A stretch of DNA of 64,000 nucleotides from Labrys sedimenti (GTDB taxonomy: Bacteria > Pseudomonadota > Alphaproteobacteria > Rhizobiales > Labraceae), in contig NZ_JAXOUF010000024.1 in NCBI RefSeq assembly GCF_034424805.1, positions 1 through 64,000 on the forward strand. The letters run 5' to 3'. The translations under genes and the position numbers were made by a program. The notes under the pieces are model-generated. The model saw only the letters and a program-made list of their open reading frames with translations. It did not search any database and had not been told where the DNA came from. Of the stretch, positions 51,014 through 60,085 are shown piece after piece. Numbering within the stretch: the first letter of the stretch is position 1; each line of letters starts with the position of its first letter.

Positions 51014-52386
51014 GGCGCGATCTGCACGAGCCGGTGTTCCGGGGCGAGGGCGGGCGGCAGCGATCGGTAGAGGCGGATCATGTCGTCCGCGACATCGGCC
51101 TGGCTGCGCAGATGGCCCTGGAATTTCGGGAGGGGACTCTGGGATTTGCGAGCGACGAGCCGCCCGATTGCCTTGGCCCAGTCCGGCACGGAGCCCGGCC
51201 GGAGCAATTCGCCGGCATCCGTCCCCGCCAGGAGTTCGGCGATGCCGCCGAGATCCGATCCCAGCACGTAGAGGCCGGCTGCCTGCGCTTCCAGCACGAC
51301 CAGCGGACCGGTTTCCAGCCAGAGCGAAGGCACGACAAGAACATCGTTCGCGGCCAGGGTATCGGCGATCTCCGCATGAGGCCGGGGCGGGTGGAACCGG
51401 ATGCGCGGATCGCCCGCGGCCAGGGCCCGCACTTCGGCCTCATAGCCATCGTCCTGAGCCGTGCCGATGGCGTGGACGGCGAGTTCGACCGGCGTCTCCG
51501 CCGGCAGGCTGCGGAGGGCGGCGACCGCGACATGAATGCCCTTGGCCCTGTCCCATCGCCCGAGATAGAGGAGCCGCAGCCCGGTACCCTCGGATCTCTT
51601 TCGAGCTGACGCCTGCTGGGCCTCCGCCAGATAGGATGCGGCGAGGCCATGGCGGCTGAGCGCGAGCTTGTCGGGTGGTGCGCCATTGCGCGTCAGCGTG
51701 TCGGCAAGCCACCGGCAGACGGCGACAAGCTGGTCACTCAGCCCGAAGGCTTCGTCCAGCTCCTGCCCCTTCCCGATGGCGAGCGCCCTTGCCGACAATG
51801 CGGTGGCCAAGCGCGTACGGCCTTGCAGGGCCCTGGCGGCAAGGGCGCGGGGCAGCCGGCCGACCGCCCAGGCAGCAACGCGGGGTGCGCCGCGGCTCTC
51901 GGCCCAGCAGGCGCCGCAGCGGATCTCCTCGACGAGGCCGTCGCAAGGCGCCTCTCCAAAGCGCAGCAAGGTACCGCGCAGGCACACGGTTCCGGCGACG
52001 TGAAAAGTCAGGACGGTTCTCAACCCCTGTGCGCGGGCGGCGCGCAGGTGGTCGAGACCGCATCCGGTCGTCCAGGAATGCTGGTGATAGATGGCGTGCG
52101 GGTTCCGCCTCAGCAGGGCTTCGAAAACGTCGAATTGACCATGCCTGCGCGTGCCTGGTCCCGGCTGTCTCGTCTCGGGCAGCTCGACCGGATAGGTCCA
52201 CACCGTTGTGCCGCCGTGTTCGTAGCGGTCTGGCGCGCCGGCGGCTCGCGGCACGAGCACGACGCATTTTAGGCCCCTGAGGGAGAGTTCTTGCACCAGC
52301 CCTTCCAGATAGACTTCGGTGCCGCCGAGATCATAGGGCGGATACCAGGCGGTCGCCATGACGACATCGGCTGGCTTCTCGCTCAT
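51010..52386 (-). CDS. Family 4 glycosyltransferase with Cys-rich insert
   Basis: This 458-aa GT-B enzyme opens ATAWYPPYDLGGTEVYLEGL. A central part contains an HQHSWTTGCGLDHLRAARAQ stretch and a cluster of cysteines (TVCLRGTLLRFG, then CDG, IRCGACW) that may bind a metal or form a structural site. The donor half has RLLYLGRWDRAKGIHVAVAAL and ETGPLVVLEAQAAGLYVLGS. Such Cys inserts occur in some GT4 branches. A longer in-frame reading into the upstream gene was rejected. Confidence 0.88.
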   Translation of the reverse strand: MSEKPADVVMATAWYPPYDLGGTEVYLEGLVQELSLRGLKCVVLVPRAAGAPDRYEHGGTTVWTYPVELPETRQPGPGTRRHGQFDVFEALLRRNPHAIYHQHSWTTGCGLDHLRAARAQGLRTVLTFHVAGTVCLRGTLLRFGEAPCDGLVEEIRCGACWAESRGAPRVAAWAVGRLPRALAARALQGRTRLATALSARALAIGKGQELDEAFGLSDQLVAVCRWLADTLTRNGAPPDKLALSRHGLAASYLAEAQQASARKRSEGTGLRLLYLGRWDRAKGIHVAVAALRSLPAETPVELAVHAIGTAQDDGYEAEVRALAAGDPRIRFHPPRPHAEIADTLAANDVLVVPSLWLETGPLVVLEAQAAGLYVLGSDLGGIAELLAGTDAGELLRPGSVPDWAKAIGRLVARKSQSPLPKFQGHLRSQADVADDMIRLYRSLPPALAPEHRLVQIAP

Positions 52387-53315
52387 GGCCGCCCCATCAT
52401 CGACAGCAGGCCATGCGCGGCGCGCAGCCCCAGCAGGCGGGCGAGCGGCGTTGCGATACGCGTATGCCGCGATTGGCGAAGGCCGAGCGTACGGCTTGCG
52501 GCGCTCGCTTCGAAAAAGCCCTGGTCCCGGCAGCGCAGCAGGCCACGCCCGGCATTGTCGTAGAGGTCGCACAACGTGGCAATGCGGTCTGCAGTGAGGG
52601 TGCCGCGCTCGCGCCACAGCGCCTCGATCTGCCGCCCATTGCGGAGTACGTCGCGCCAGAAGCGCACCGGCTCGCGCCGCGACAGGCTCTGTGCCGTGAT
52701 CCGGTAGCGGGCGCCAATATGGGCGCTGGGCACGAAACGTGCTCCATGAAAGGCCGCATCGAACATGAAGCGAGCGTCCTGGATCACCGGCAGATCGGGG
52801 CGAAAGCCGCCGATCGCCTCGACCAGTCGGCGGCGATAGAGCAGGGCGCCCGTGGTGATCCAGACATGGCTGGCGATCGCTCTTTCCGCGTCCTGGCGCA
52901 GCGCTGGCCAGTCGATGCCGCGGGCCTGCGAGAGGGTGGGAGTGCCCCGCTCGTCCGTGCTCAAGTCCTGATAGTCGCAGGCGACGACATCGGCCTCCTC
53001 GGCGACGGCAATGCGCCGTTCGATGGTGCCGGGCGTGAGCAGATCGTCTGCATCGAGGAACAGCAGCCATTCGGAGGAGGTTTCGGCGATGCCGCGATTG
53101 CGCGCCGCCGAGACACCGCGATTGGGCCCCTCGATGACGCGATCGGCAGGCAGATAGAGCCGGGCGATCCCGGCCGAGCCGTCGCTCGAGCCATCGTCGA
53201 CGACGACGAGTTCGGCGAGGCCGAGCTGGTCGATGACGCTTTCGAGCGTCTGCGCCAAGGTGCGGCTGGCATTGTAGCAGGGGATGACGACGGCAACGCC
53301 TGGCAGGGGCGGCAT
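52383..53315 (-). CDS. Family 2 glycosyltransferase
   Basis: This 310-aa GT-A enzyme has VAVVIPCYNASRTLAQTLES, a VVDDGSSDGSAGIA nucleotide site, AARNRGIAETSSEWLLFLDADD with the DxD pair, and TGALLYRRRLVEAIGGF as acceptor region. No membrane helices are seen. Start 53315 lies one base after the upstream gene's stop; the in-frame ATG at 53348 has no ribosome site. Confidence 0.9.
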   Translation of the reverse strand: MPPLPGVAVVIPCYNASRTLAQTLESVIDQLGLAELVVVDDGSSDGSAGIARLYLPADRVIEGPNRGVSAARNRGIAETSSEWLLFLDADDLLTPGTIERRIAVAEEADVVACDYQDLSTDERGTPTLSQARGIDWPALRQDAERAIASHVWITTGALLYRRRLVEAIGGFRPDLPVIQDARFMFDAAFHGARFVPSAHIGARYRITAQSLSRREPVRFWRDVLRNGRQIEALWRERGTLTADRIATLCDLYDNAGRGLLRCRDQGFFEASAASRTLGLRQSRHTRIATPLARLLGLRAAHGLLSMMGRP

Positions 53316-53316
53316 G

Positions 53317-54234
53317 TCAGCCCGCTCTTCCGCTGGAGGATGGCGCATGGGCGAGGAGGGGGGAGCGTGCTGCGTAGATCAGCGCCGCGGGAAGCGACAC
53401 GCTCAGGGCCGCGGCTCTTGAGAGTTGCGAGCCGCCACGCAGATGGCCGGGCCGGCGCGTCTCGCTGGCGATCACGCGCAGCAAGGCGAGAAGCACGTCT
53501 GGCCAGCCTCGCCCGGTCTTGCGGCGGAAATACGCCGTCTGCCGCATCAGGCGCGCGGCCGCTTCCATCAGCGAACGGGAATACCAGGTGCCGTTTTCCT
53601 GCCGGTCGTGGTGTTGAGCCTGCAGATCAGGATGACGGACGAGGCGCAGCCCCTGTCGCTTGAGGCGATGGGATAATTCGGCATCCTCGAAATTACGGTC
53701 GAGCCGTTCGTCGAACCCGCCCGCTGCCAGGAAATCCCGCCTGTGCATGGCCAGTGCGCAGGTGGGCAGGAAGATCAAAGGGTCATCGCCACGCCCGGTC
53801 AACGGCCTGCCGTCCGCCCGGCCTATCACGCCCTGACTGGGCCAAACCGCGCCAAATACATCCAGGGGCATCTCGCGCATCAGCGAGAGCACACGCGGAA
53901 TGTAGGATCTTTCAAGTTCCATGTCGTCATCAAGGAACAGCAGGATGTCGCAGGACGCTGCTTTTGCGCCGATATTCCGGGCCCTGGAGACATTGGCCCC
54001 AGCGAGGCTGATGAACCGCAGGCAGGCGAAATGCTCGGAAAAGCCCTGCAGCGTCGAAAGGTCGGCTCCCGGCGTCTGGTCGACGATGATTACATCGAGA
54101 TCGCGGGCCTGGTCGATCACCGACAGTCTTGCGAGCAGGGGGGGCAGCCGTTCGACGCGGCGGAAGGTCGGCACCACCACGGAGACGAGCGCCGCTCGGG
54201 GCATCCGCTTCAAGCCGATATCCGCCGAGCCCAA
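53317..54234 (-). CDS. Family 2 glycosyltransferase
   Basis: This 305-aa GT-A enzyme has VSVVVPTFRRVERLPPLLARL, VDQTPGADLS, SRARNIGAKAASCDILLFLDDDME and HRRDFLAAGGFDERLDRNFEDAELSHRL. The DDD and ED residues match metal and catalytic sites of the family. The TTG start is backed by a strong ribosome site (54240-54246). A later ATG at 54204 would also keep the whole domain. The gene overlaps the FkbM gene by 25 bp. Confidence 0.88.
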   Translation of the reverse strand: MGSADIGLKRMPRAALVSVVVPTFRRVERLPPLLARLSVIDQARDLDVIIVDQTPGADLSTLQGFSEHFACLRFISLAGANVSRARNIGAKAASCDILLFLDDDMELERSYIPRVLSLMREMPLDVFGAVWPSQGVIGRADGRPLTGRGDDPLIFLPTCALAMHRRDFLAAGGFDERLDRNFEDAELSHRLKRQGLRLVRHPDLQAQHHDRQENGTWYSRSLMEAAARLMRQTAYFRRKTGRGWPDVLLALLRVIASETRRPGHLRGGSQLSRAAALSVSLPAALIYAARSPLLAHAPSSSGRAG

Positions 54235-55046
54235 AGGTTCTCCTCCGGCACGTCCTGCTCGGGCGTATAGGCAATGCCGTCGATCGTCAGCAGTTCGTAT
54301 CCGAAGTCTGCAAAATACGCCGTCAGATGGGGGGCCGCGATCGCGTAGTCGAAGCGGGAGGGAAGATACTCGAACAGGATATGCCGCGGCCGAAGGATGG
54401 AACTACGGAACATGTCGTCGATGATGGAGAGGTCTTGGCCCTCGATATCGATCTTCATCACGGCAATGGCGTCGATCTCCAACCGTTCGGCGAGTTCTCG
54501 GATTCTGACGCCCATGGTGAGGAGGCGCCGCGTTTCATCCGGTCTCCTCGGCCTCATGGTGCCAAGCGCTCCGGCTTCCGGAAGGCCGAATTCGATGAAG
54601 CCGATCGTACCGGCAAGCGGGGAGGTGACCGGCAGGACCCGATCCTGGACCTTGCTCAGCCGGATATTGTCGAGGAGCCGGGCACAAACGCCCGGATGGG
54701 GCTCGATGGCAATGACACGTCCGGCCGGTCCCACCATGCGTGCGGCTGCAACAGTGTATTGGCCGACATTGGCGCCGAGGTCGATCACCGTTTCACCGCT
54801 GCCTATCAGGGATTGAAACACGGCGAGGCTCTTTGGTTCGTAGGAGCCGTGCAGGAACATGGCATGCTGCACATAGTCGACGAGATCCAGCTTGAACGTC
54901 CCGAAGGCAAAGCGGGCCGTGACATGGCGGAAGGGGCGGCTGGCGCGCAGCCAGTCGTAAAGCCGCAGTTTCATCGGATGGTCCGGCATGTGCCAGTAGC
55001 AGCGTAGGAGCCGGGCGTGCGGCGGCATCGAGGGGGCCGTGGTCAT
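54210..55046 (-). CDS. FkbM-family methyltransferase
   Basis: This 278-aa protein has VIDLGANVGQYTVAAARMVGPAGRVIAIEPHP as SAM site and the FkbM hallmark IAVMKIDIEGQDLSIIDDMF. It probably methylates a sugar of the growing glycan. An N-terminal segment rich in Arg and aromatic residues may sit on the membrane. It overlaps the ABC-transporter ATPase gene by ATGA, which ties it to chain modification before export. Confidence 0.88.
   Translation of the reverse strand: MTTAPSMPPHARLLRCYWHMPDHPMKLRLYDWLRASRPFRHVTARFAFGTFKLDLVDYVQHAMFLHGSYEPKSLAVFQSLIGSGETVIDLGANVGQYTVAAARMVGPAGRVIAIEPHPGVCARLLDNIRLSKVQDRVLPVTSPLAGTIGFIEFGLPEAGALGTMRPRRPDETRRLLTMGVRIRELAERLEIDAIAVMKIDIEGQDLSIIDDMFRSSILRPRHILFEYLPSRFDYAIAAPHLTAYFADFGYELLTIDGIAYTPEQDVPEENLWARRISA
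54240..54246 (-). promoter_or_regulatory. Ribosome binding site supporting a TTG start
   Basis: On the minus strand GGAGGAG lies 5 bases before TTG 54234, inside the end of the FkbM gene. This is the best ribosome site near the start of the GT2 gene and explains an otherwise odd start choice. Confidence 0.65.
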
Positions 55047-56269
55047 TCCTGCCTTTCAAAGGTGATCGGCACGGCCACGCATCCGCGTTCATAGGATTGC
55101 TGGAAATCGAAGCCCACGCGCCCCGGATCGGACTGCACGACATCGAAGCAGATGGGTTGGGACAGGCGATGAAACTCCTCGACCCAGGGTTTGGACAGCC
55201 ACAGGTGAAGCTCATAGCTTCCCCGCGCCAGCGGCAGGGCGCCAATCTCCAGCATCAAGCGGTTGGCGCCGGGGTAAATGTCGAATTCCTGGCCATGCAT
55301 GGGGGCCGTCGATGAATAGATCAGCTTGCGGCCCAGCCCGTCATGGATTTCGACCTCGATCGCGGCGCGGCGGCGGTCCGGGGACTGGATCATGCAGGAG
55401 ACGGCAAGCTTCTCGCCGAAGAGGATCTGGTTGGTGGCCAAGGTTGCGCTGGCAATATGCGGCCCCGAGGGGGGCCTGTCCTCGACCACGACACCATCGT
55501 CGCCCCGGAAAAGACCGGAATAATGTGCGATGGTGTCCGCGGCGGCGCCGTGGTGGAGAATGCGTCCGCCGTCCAGCAGGATGGCATTCTGGCACAGGGC
55601 GCCGATCGCGCTGAGATTGTGGCTGACGAGCAGGACCGTCCGGCCCTGGCCGGCGATCTCGTTCATCTTGCCCAGGCATTTCTTCTGGAATTCCGCATCG
55701 CCGACGGCAAGGACCTCGTCCACGATCAGGATTTCCGGCTCGAGATGGGCCGCGACGGCGAAGGCCAGGCGCGTATACATCCCGCTGGAATAGTGTTTGA
55801 TCGGCGTATCGATGAATTTCTCCACCTCCGAAAAGGCGACGATTCGATCGAACTTGCGGGCGACCTCGCTGGTCGTCATGCCGATGATGGCGCCGTTCAG
55901 CCGGATATTTTCCCGTCCCGTCAGCTCGGGATGAAAGCCGGTGCCAACCTCAAGGAGGCTGGCAATCCGGCCTCTCACTTCGATACGGCCCGCCGTCGGC
56001 GCCGTGATGCGCGAGAGGATCTTGAGGAGCGTGGATTTTCCGGCCCCGTTCCGTCCGATGATCCCCATCACTTCGCCGGGATGGACGTCGAACGAGACGT
56101 CGGACAAAGCGAGGAAGCGATCGTCCCTGGGGGCCGGCCTTGCCGAGGGGCGAAAACGCCCGGTGATGGCCCCGACCAGTGCCTCTCGAAAGGTACGCAG
56201 GGATGGGTTATGGCCGCCCCTGACATATTCCTTGCTGACCCCGAAGGCCCGGATGCTCGGCGCACTCAT
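55043..56269 (-). CDS. wzt: Polysaccharide export ABC ATPase with C-terminal Wzt-like domain
   Basis: This 408-aa protein has an ATPase domain at about 1-255 with GIIGRNGAGKSTLLKILSRI (Walker A), a signature YSSGMYTRLAFAVA and Walker B LIVDEVLAVGD. The C-terminal part (about 275-408) is a beta-sandwich like Wzt_C/TagH (RRRAAIEVEIHDGLGRKLIY, GSYELHLWLSK). In Wzt this domain recognises the non-reducing end of the glycan and so sets what is exported. It pairs with the permease gene 24 bp upstream. Confidence 0.93.
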   Translation of the reverse strand: MSAPSIRAFGVSKEYVRGGHNPSLRTFREALVGAITGRFRPSARPAPRDDRFLALSDVSFDVHPGEVMGIIGRNGAGKSTLLKILSRITAPTAGRIEVRGRIASLLEVGTGFHPELTGRENIRLNGAIIGMTTSEVARKFDRIVAFSEVEKFIDTPIKHYSSGMYTRLAFAVAAHLEPEILIVDEVLAVGDAEFQKKCLGKMNEIAGQGRTVLLVSHNLSAIGALCQNAILLDGGRILHHGAAADTIAHYSGLFRGDDGVVVEDRPPSGPHIASATLATNQILFGEKLAVSCMIQSPDRRRAAIEVEIHDGLGRKLIYSSTAPMHGQEFDIYPGANRLMLEIGALPLARGSYELHLWLSKPWVEEFHRLSQPICFDVVQSDPGRVGFDFQQSYERGCVAVPITFERQE

Positions 56270-56293
56270 CGTGAGCGAGCTCTTCGTTCGGCC

Positions 56294-57166
56294 TCAGAGG
56301 ATATCCGCAAAGCGCCTCTCCACTCGTTCAAAATACCACACGCCGAGGACGAAGAGCCCGAGCGACAGGAGCAGCGAGAGGCTGATCGACAGCCAATCGA
56401 AAGGATGCCCGAGAAACGCAGAGCGAAAACCTTCCACCAGCCCGGCCATGGGATTGAGGAACAAGAGCCAGCGCCAGGGTTCGGGCACCAGGCTGGCCGG
56501 ATACACGACCGGGGTGGCGAACATCCAGAACTGCAGCAGGAAGGGCACGACAAAGCGGAAATCACGATAGGTTGCCGTGAGAGCCGAAAGCCCGATGCCG
56601 ATGCCCAGCGCGCAGAGGATGACTCCGGCCATCAGAAGAGGGGCCGCAAGAAGGTTGATGCTCCAGCCGACGCCGTAGATCAGCATCATCACCAGCAATA
56701 TGGCTGTGGTGACCAGGAAGTCGACCAGGCCAGCCCCCGTGGAAGCGAGCGGGATGATCAGGCGCGGGAAATAGACCTTGCTGATCAGGTTGACGGAACC
56801 GACCAGCGATCCGGCTGCCGCGGCCAGGGCGTTGGAGAAGAAGACCCAAGGCAGAAGGCCGGCATAGACGAAGATCGGATAAGGCGAGCCATCGGTGGGG
56901 ATCTTGGCGAGATGCCCGAACAGCACCGAAAAGATCAGCATCAGCAAAACGGGCTGGATGATCGCCCAGGCGAAGCCCAGCACGGTCTGCTTGTAGCGGA
57001 CTTTGATATCGCGCTCCGTCAGCACCCAGGCGAGGTCACGATAGCGCCAGATCTCGTAGAGGTCGGTAAAGCTCCACAGCCGGTCCGGGCCGATGATCGT
57101 GACCGCCGGCGGCGGCTCCGGCGGAGGCCGGTTGCCCCTGATTGGATCAGAATCGGCTTGATACAA
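56294..57166 (-). CDS. wzm: Polysaccharide ABC transporter permease (Wzm)
   Basis: This is an inner-membrane permease of about 290 aa with six helices. It has the RYRDLAWVLTERDIKVRYKQTVLGFAWAIIQPV opening typical of ABC-2 glycan exporters and the FFSNALAAAAGSLVGSVNLISKVYFPRLIIPL segment. It should flip finished polymer across the inner membrane with the ATPase. The start is uncertain: TTG 57166 overlaps the upstream gene by 20 bp and has only a weak ribosome site, but no ATG precedes the domain. Confidence 0.9.
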   Translation of the reverse strand: MYQADSDPIRGNRPPPEPPPAVTIIGPDRLWSFTDLYEIWRYRDLAWVLTERDIKVRYKQTVLGFAWAIIQPVLLMLIFSVLFGHLAKIPTDGSPYPIFVYAGLLPWVFFSNALAAAAGSLVGSVNLISKVYFPRLIIPLASTGAGLVDFLVTTAILLVMMLIYGVGWSINLLAAPLLMAGVILCALGIGIGLSALTATYRDFRFVVPFLLQFWMFATPVVYPASLVPEPWRWLLFLNPMAGLVEGFRSAFLGHPFDWLSISLSLLLSLGLFVLGVWYFERVERRFADIL

Positions 57167-58229
57167 GATGGTCGACCTGTGCGGCGAATTGGGAGAAGGC
57201 AAAGCGGTTGGGCCGCTCTCGCTGGAGGCTGCCTCGATCGAGACAGGTAATGATTGCTTCGGCGAGAGCGTGGGGGGCGTCGGGGTCGACGAGGGTGCCG
57301 AGTTCTCCGTCCGCCAGGGCATCGGTGCTGCCATCCCCCCTGGCCGCGACGATCGGCAGTCCGGTGGCGGCCGCCTCCAGGAAGACGATGCCAAATCCCT
57401 CTCCGGTGCTGGGCATGGCGAAGACGTCGGCCAGGCGATAGATATCCGGCAGTTGTGCCTGGGAAACCGGCCCGGTGAAACGCATCAGCTCCGATACCCC
57501 CAGCCGCTGCCCGATCCGGGCGAGGCGGTCGCGATCATCCCCGTCGCCGGCGATGAGGTAGAGTATGTCGGGATGGTGGCTCCTGATCGCAGGCAGGGCC
57601 TCGATGACACGGTCATGGCCCTTGTAGCGTTCCTGCGAGGACAGGCGGCCCACGGTGAGGATCACCCTGCGTCCCCGCGTGCCCAGGCGAGCGGCGAGCT
57701 CGGCAGGCGGAGCGTCCGGCGAAAAGCGTTCGTCGACGGTGTTCGGCAGGACGCGCAGGAGCCCGGGTTCAACGTCGAGCCATGCCAGGGCGCGGCTTCG
57801 GGTGGCTCGGCTGACGGCGGTGATCAAATCGGCCTGCCGCACGGCTCGGCGGATGGCGAGGTTCGGCCTGGCCCAGCTCTCGATGCCGTGCAGCTGCAGC
57901 CAGAGCGGTATCCGAGCCAACCTGGAAAGCGCCGCCGCAAGCGGCGCCATGAAGAGGTGGCCGCAGAAGATCAGGTCATAGCGCTGCGAACGTACTTGCT
58001 TGGATGCAGCCAGGCTATAGGCCACCCGGCCTGCCCGGGATGCAAGCTGAACGACTTGGGCGGGCAGGCCCGCGGCATCCCCCGCCGACCGGGGCAGCAC
58101 GACAATATCCTCCACTGCGGTACTTGCGGCCAAAGCGGTGAGAAAATCCTGGTTGTAGCGCGCAATGCCGCCGGCCATGCCCCAGCCATCGGTCAACAAG
58201 GCCAAGACCCTCAGCGGCCGCGAAGCCAT
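57147..58229 (-). CDS. Family 4 glycosyltransferase
   Basis: This 360-aa enzyme opens RPLRVLALLTDGWGMAGGIARY. The donor half has ILTVGRLSSQERYKGHDRVI and GEGFGIVFLEAAATGLPIVA with the EX7E pair. It lies between the asparagine-synthase-like gene (1-bp gap) and the permease gene. The early position in the run may mean an initiating or adaptor sugar, but that is a guess. Confidence 0.92.
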   Translation of the reverse strand: MASRPLRVLALLTDGWGMAGGIARYNQDFLTALAASTAVEDIVVLPRSAGDAAGLPAQVVQLASRAGRVAYSLAASKQVRSQRYDLIFCGHLFMAPLAAALSRLARIPLWLQLHGIESWARPNLAIRRAVRQADLITAVSRATRSRALAWLDVEPGLLRVLPNTVDERFSPDAPPAELAARLGTRGRRVILTVGRLSSQERYKGHDRVIEALPAIRSHHPDILYLIAGDGDDRDRLARIGQRLGVSELMRFTGPVSQAQLPDIYRLADVFAMPSTGEGFGIVFLEAAATGLPIVAARGDGSTDALADGELGTLVDPDAPHALAEAIITCLDRGSLQRERPNRFAFSQFAAQVDHLVSSRF

Positions 58230-58230
58230 G

Positions 58231-60045
58231 TCATGCGAACTGGCGATGGACAAGGCGGCTCCAGTCGCGCGCCCAGCCGTGCCGGAGCGGCTTGCGCCGA
58301 GCGGGCGCTGAACCGAGGGGGGATGCCTGCAACCACTCGGCGATCGGCAGGGCGAAACCGGTCTTGGGCCGGTCGAGCACGGCCTGCGGCAAAGGCTGGG
58401 TCGGGGCCCGGGCAAGCGCTGCCTTGCCGGCGGTGCCCCGCAGGTCGAGCCGGGCCGAACGCCTGAGCACCTCGCTGTCGACAAGGGGCGTCCTGATCTC
58501 GACGGAATGCGCCATGCCGGCCCAATCGGTGTCGCGAAGCAGTTGGTTGCGCAGATAAAGGCTCGATTCCAGCGTGGCGACGCACGCGAAGGGCTCCTTC
58601 GACTGTCCGTGCAACGGGGCCCCGATCAGTTTCAAGGGTCCAAGGCGGCGCAGGCCTACCTCGATTGTGTCGCGATCGAGGACCTCGCTTAGTTCCCATG
58701 GTAGGTAAAGCCCGCGCTTGAGCAGATAGGCACCGGCATAGGACCCCCCATATTCGGGCAGACCGGCGAGCTTGGGATGAAGGCGCAGTCGCCTTACGAG
58801 CGGCTTGCCGAGCCGGCGCAGACCCTTGCCGAGCAGCGGGATGCGCGAAGGCACCCGCAAGGCGCTTACCCAGCGTGGAATGTCCCGGAAGGAAGGGTAG
58901 CCGCCGAGAAGCTCGTCGCCGCCCAATCCCGACAGCACCGCCTTGAGGCCGAGCTGACGGGCCGTCTTGGCGGCAAACCAGGTGTTGAGGCCATCGATGC
59001 TGGGCTGGTCCATGGCCTCGAAGAAAAGCGGCAGATCGGCCTCGAACTCGCTTCTGGTGATCATGCGCGTGACGTGGCGTGTGCCGTAGAAGCGGGCGAT
59101 CTCGGCAGCCGGCGGCGTTTCGTCTGCCGGCGTGTCGGCGAATTCCTCAAATCCGATGGTGATGGTCCTGATCTGCCGGGCACCGGCATCGCGCATGAGG
59201 CCGACAAGGGCGGCGGAATCGACGCCGGCGGAAAGAAAGGCGCCGACTTCGACATCACCGGCCAGATGGTGCCGCACCGAGTCCAAAGCGATATCGGCAA
59301 AGGCTGCGGGCTTGCCGCGTCCTTCTCCCGGATCACGCTCCGCGGCATCATAAACGGACGCCACCTGGTGATAGCTGCGCGGCACCTGGGCGCCGGCGCG
59401 ATCGACCAGCATCGTCGAGCCCGCCGGCAGGGCCCGAACCTCGCGGAAGCAGGTGTAAGGTTCGGGCACACTGCCGAATAAATAGAAGCCGACGTCACCG
59501 GCCGGATCCCGGTCGCGGGAGACGCCGCCTCCGGCAATCAAGGTCTTGACCTGGCTGGCGAAGCGGAACACCCAGCCGTCATCGCTGTAATAAAGCGGTT
59601 TGATGCCATAGGGATCGCGCGCCAGAAACAGGGTACGGGCGGTCGTATCGTAGATGGCGAAGGCGAACATGCCGCGCAGCCGCGTCACCATCGCCGCGCC
59701 GCAGCGGGCGTAGAGATGCAGCAGCACCTCGGTGTCGGACAGGGTCCTGAATTCGGCGCCTTCCGCCTGCAGGGCTTCGCGCAAGGCGAGGTGATTGTAG
59801 ATCTCGCCATTGAAGACGATGACATGACGGCCATCGGCGCTCGCCATCGGCTGCAAGGCGCGGTCCGCGAGATCGATAATGGCGAGGCGCCGATGGGCCA
59901 GGCCCAGGCGTCCGGCCGGATCGAACCATTCGCCACTGGCATCGGGCCCGCGCCGGGCCATGTGACGGCTCATCGCACTCAGTTCCGGGCGGCTGATGGC
60001 GTTGGCCGCATAATGATAGGCAAAAATGCCGGCGACGCCGCACAT
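58231..60045 (-). CDS. asnB: Asparagine synthase-like glutamine amidotransferase
   Basis: This 604-aa enzyme has an N-terminal glutaminase domain starting MCGVAGIFAY, so that Cys2 becomes the exposed nucleophile. Further marks are RRGPDASGEW and VFNGEIYN. The synthetase domain has the ATP loop in the variant form FLSAGVDSAAL, then GLGGDELLGGYPSF. Members in glycan clusters often amidate sugar acids instead of making asparagine. The 15-base longer start would bury Cys2 and is rejected. Confidence 0.93.
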   Translation of the reverse strand: MCGVAGIFAYHYAANAISRPELSAMSRHMARRGPDASGEWFDPAGRLGLAHRRLAIIDLADRALQPMASADGRHVIVFNGEIYNHLALREALQAEGAEFRTLSDTEVLLHLYARCGAAMVTRLRGMFAFAIYDTTARTLFLARDPYGIKPLYYSDDGWVFRFASQVKTLIAGGGVSRDRDPAGDVGFYLFGSVPEPYTCFREVRALPAGSTMLVDRAGAQVPRSYHQVASVYDAAERDPGEGRGKPAAFADIALDSVRHHLAGDVEVGAFLSAGVDSAALVGLMRDAGARQIRTITIGFEEFADTPADETPPAAEIARFYGTRHVTRMITRSEFEADLPLFFEAMDQPSIDGLNTWFAAKTARQLGLKAVLSGLGGDELLGGYPSFRDIPRWVSALRVPSRIPLLGKGLRRLGKPLVRRLRLHPKLAGLPEYGGSYAGAYLLKRGLYLPWELSEVLDRDTIEVGLRRLGPLKLIGAPLHGQSKEPFACVATLESSLYLRNQLLRDTDWAGMAHSVEIRTPLVDSEVLRRSARLDLRGTAGKAALARAPTQPLPQAVLDRPKTGFALPIAEWLQASPLGSAPARRKPLRHGWARDWSRLVHRQFA

Positions 60046-60085
60046 CAGGCAGGCGGCCATGGACTGATGTTCGGGTCAACCGGTA

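Noticed and set aside
55343..57250. 635-codon frame on the + strand opposite wzt/wzm
   Set aside because: Shadow of two clear ABC-transporter genes; no motifs and no ribosome site.
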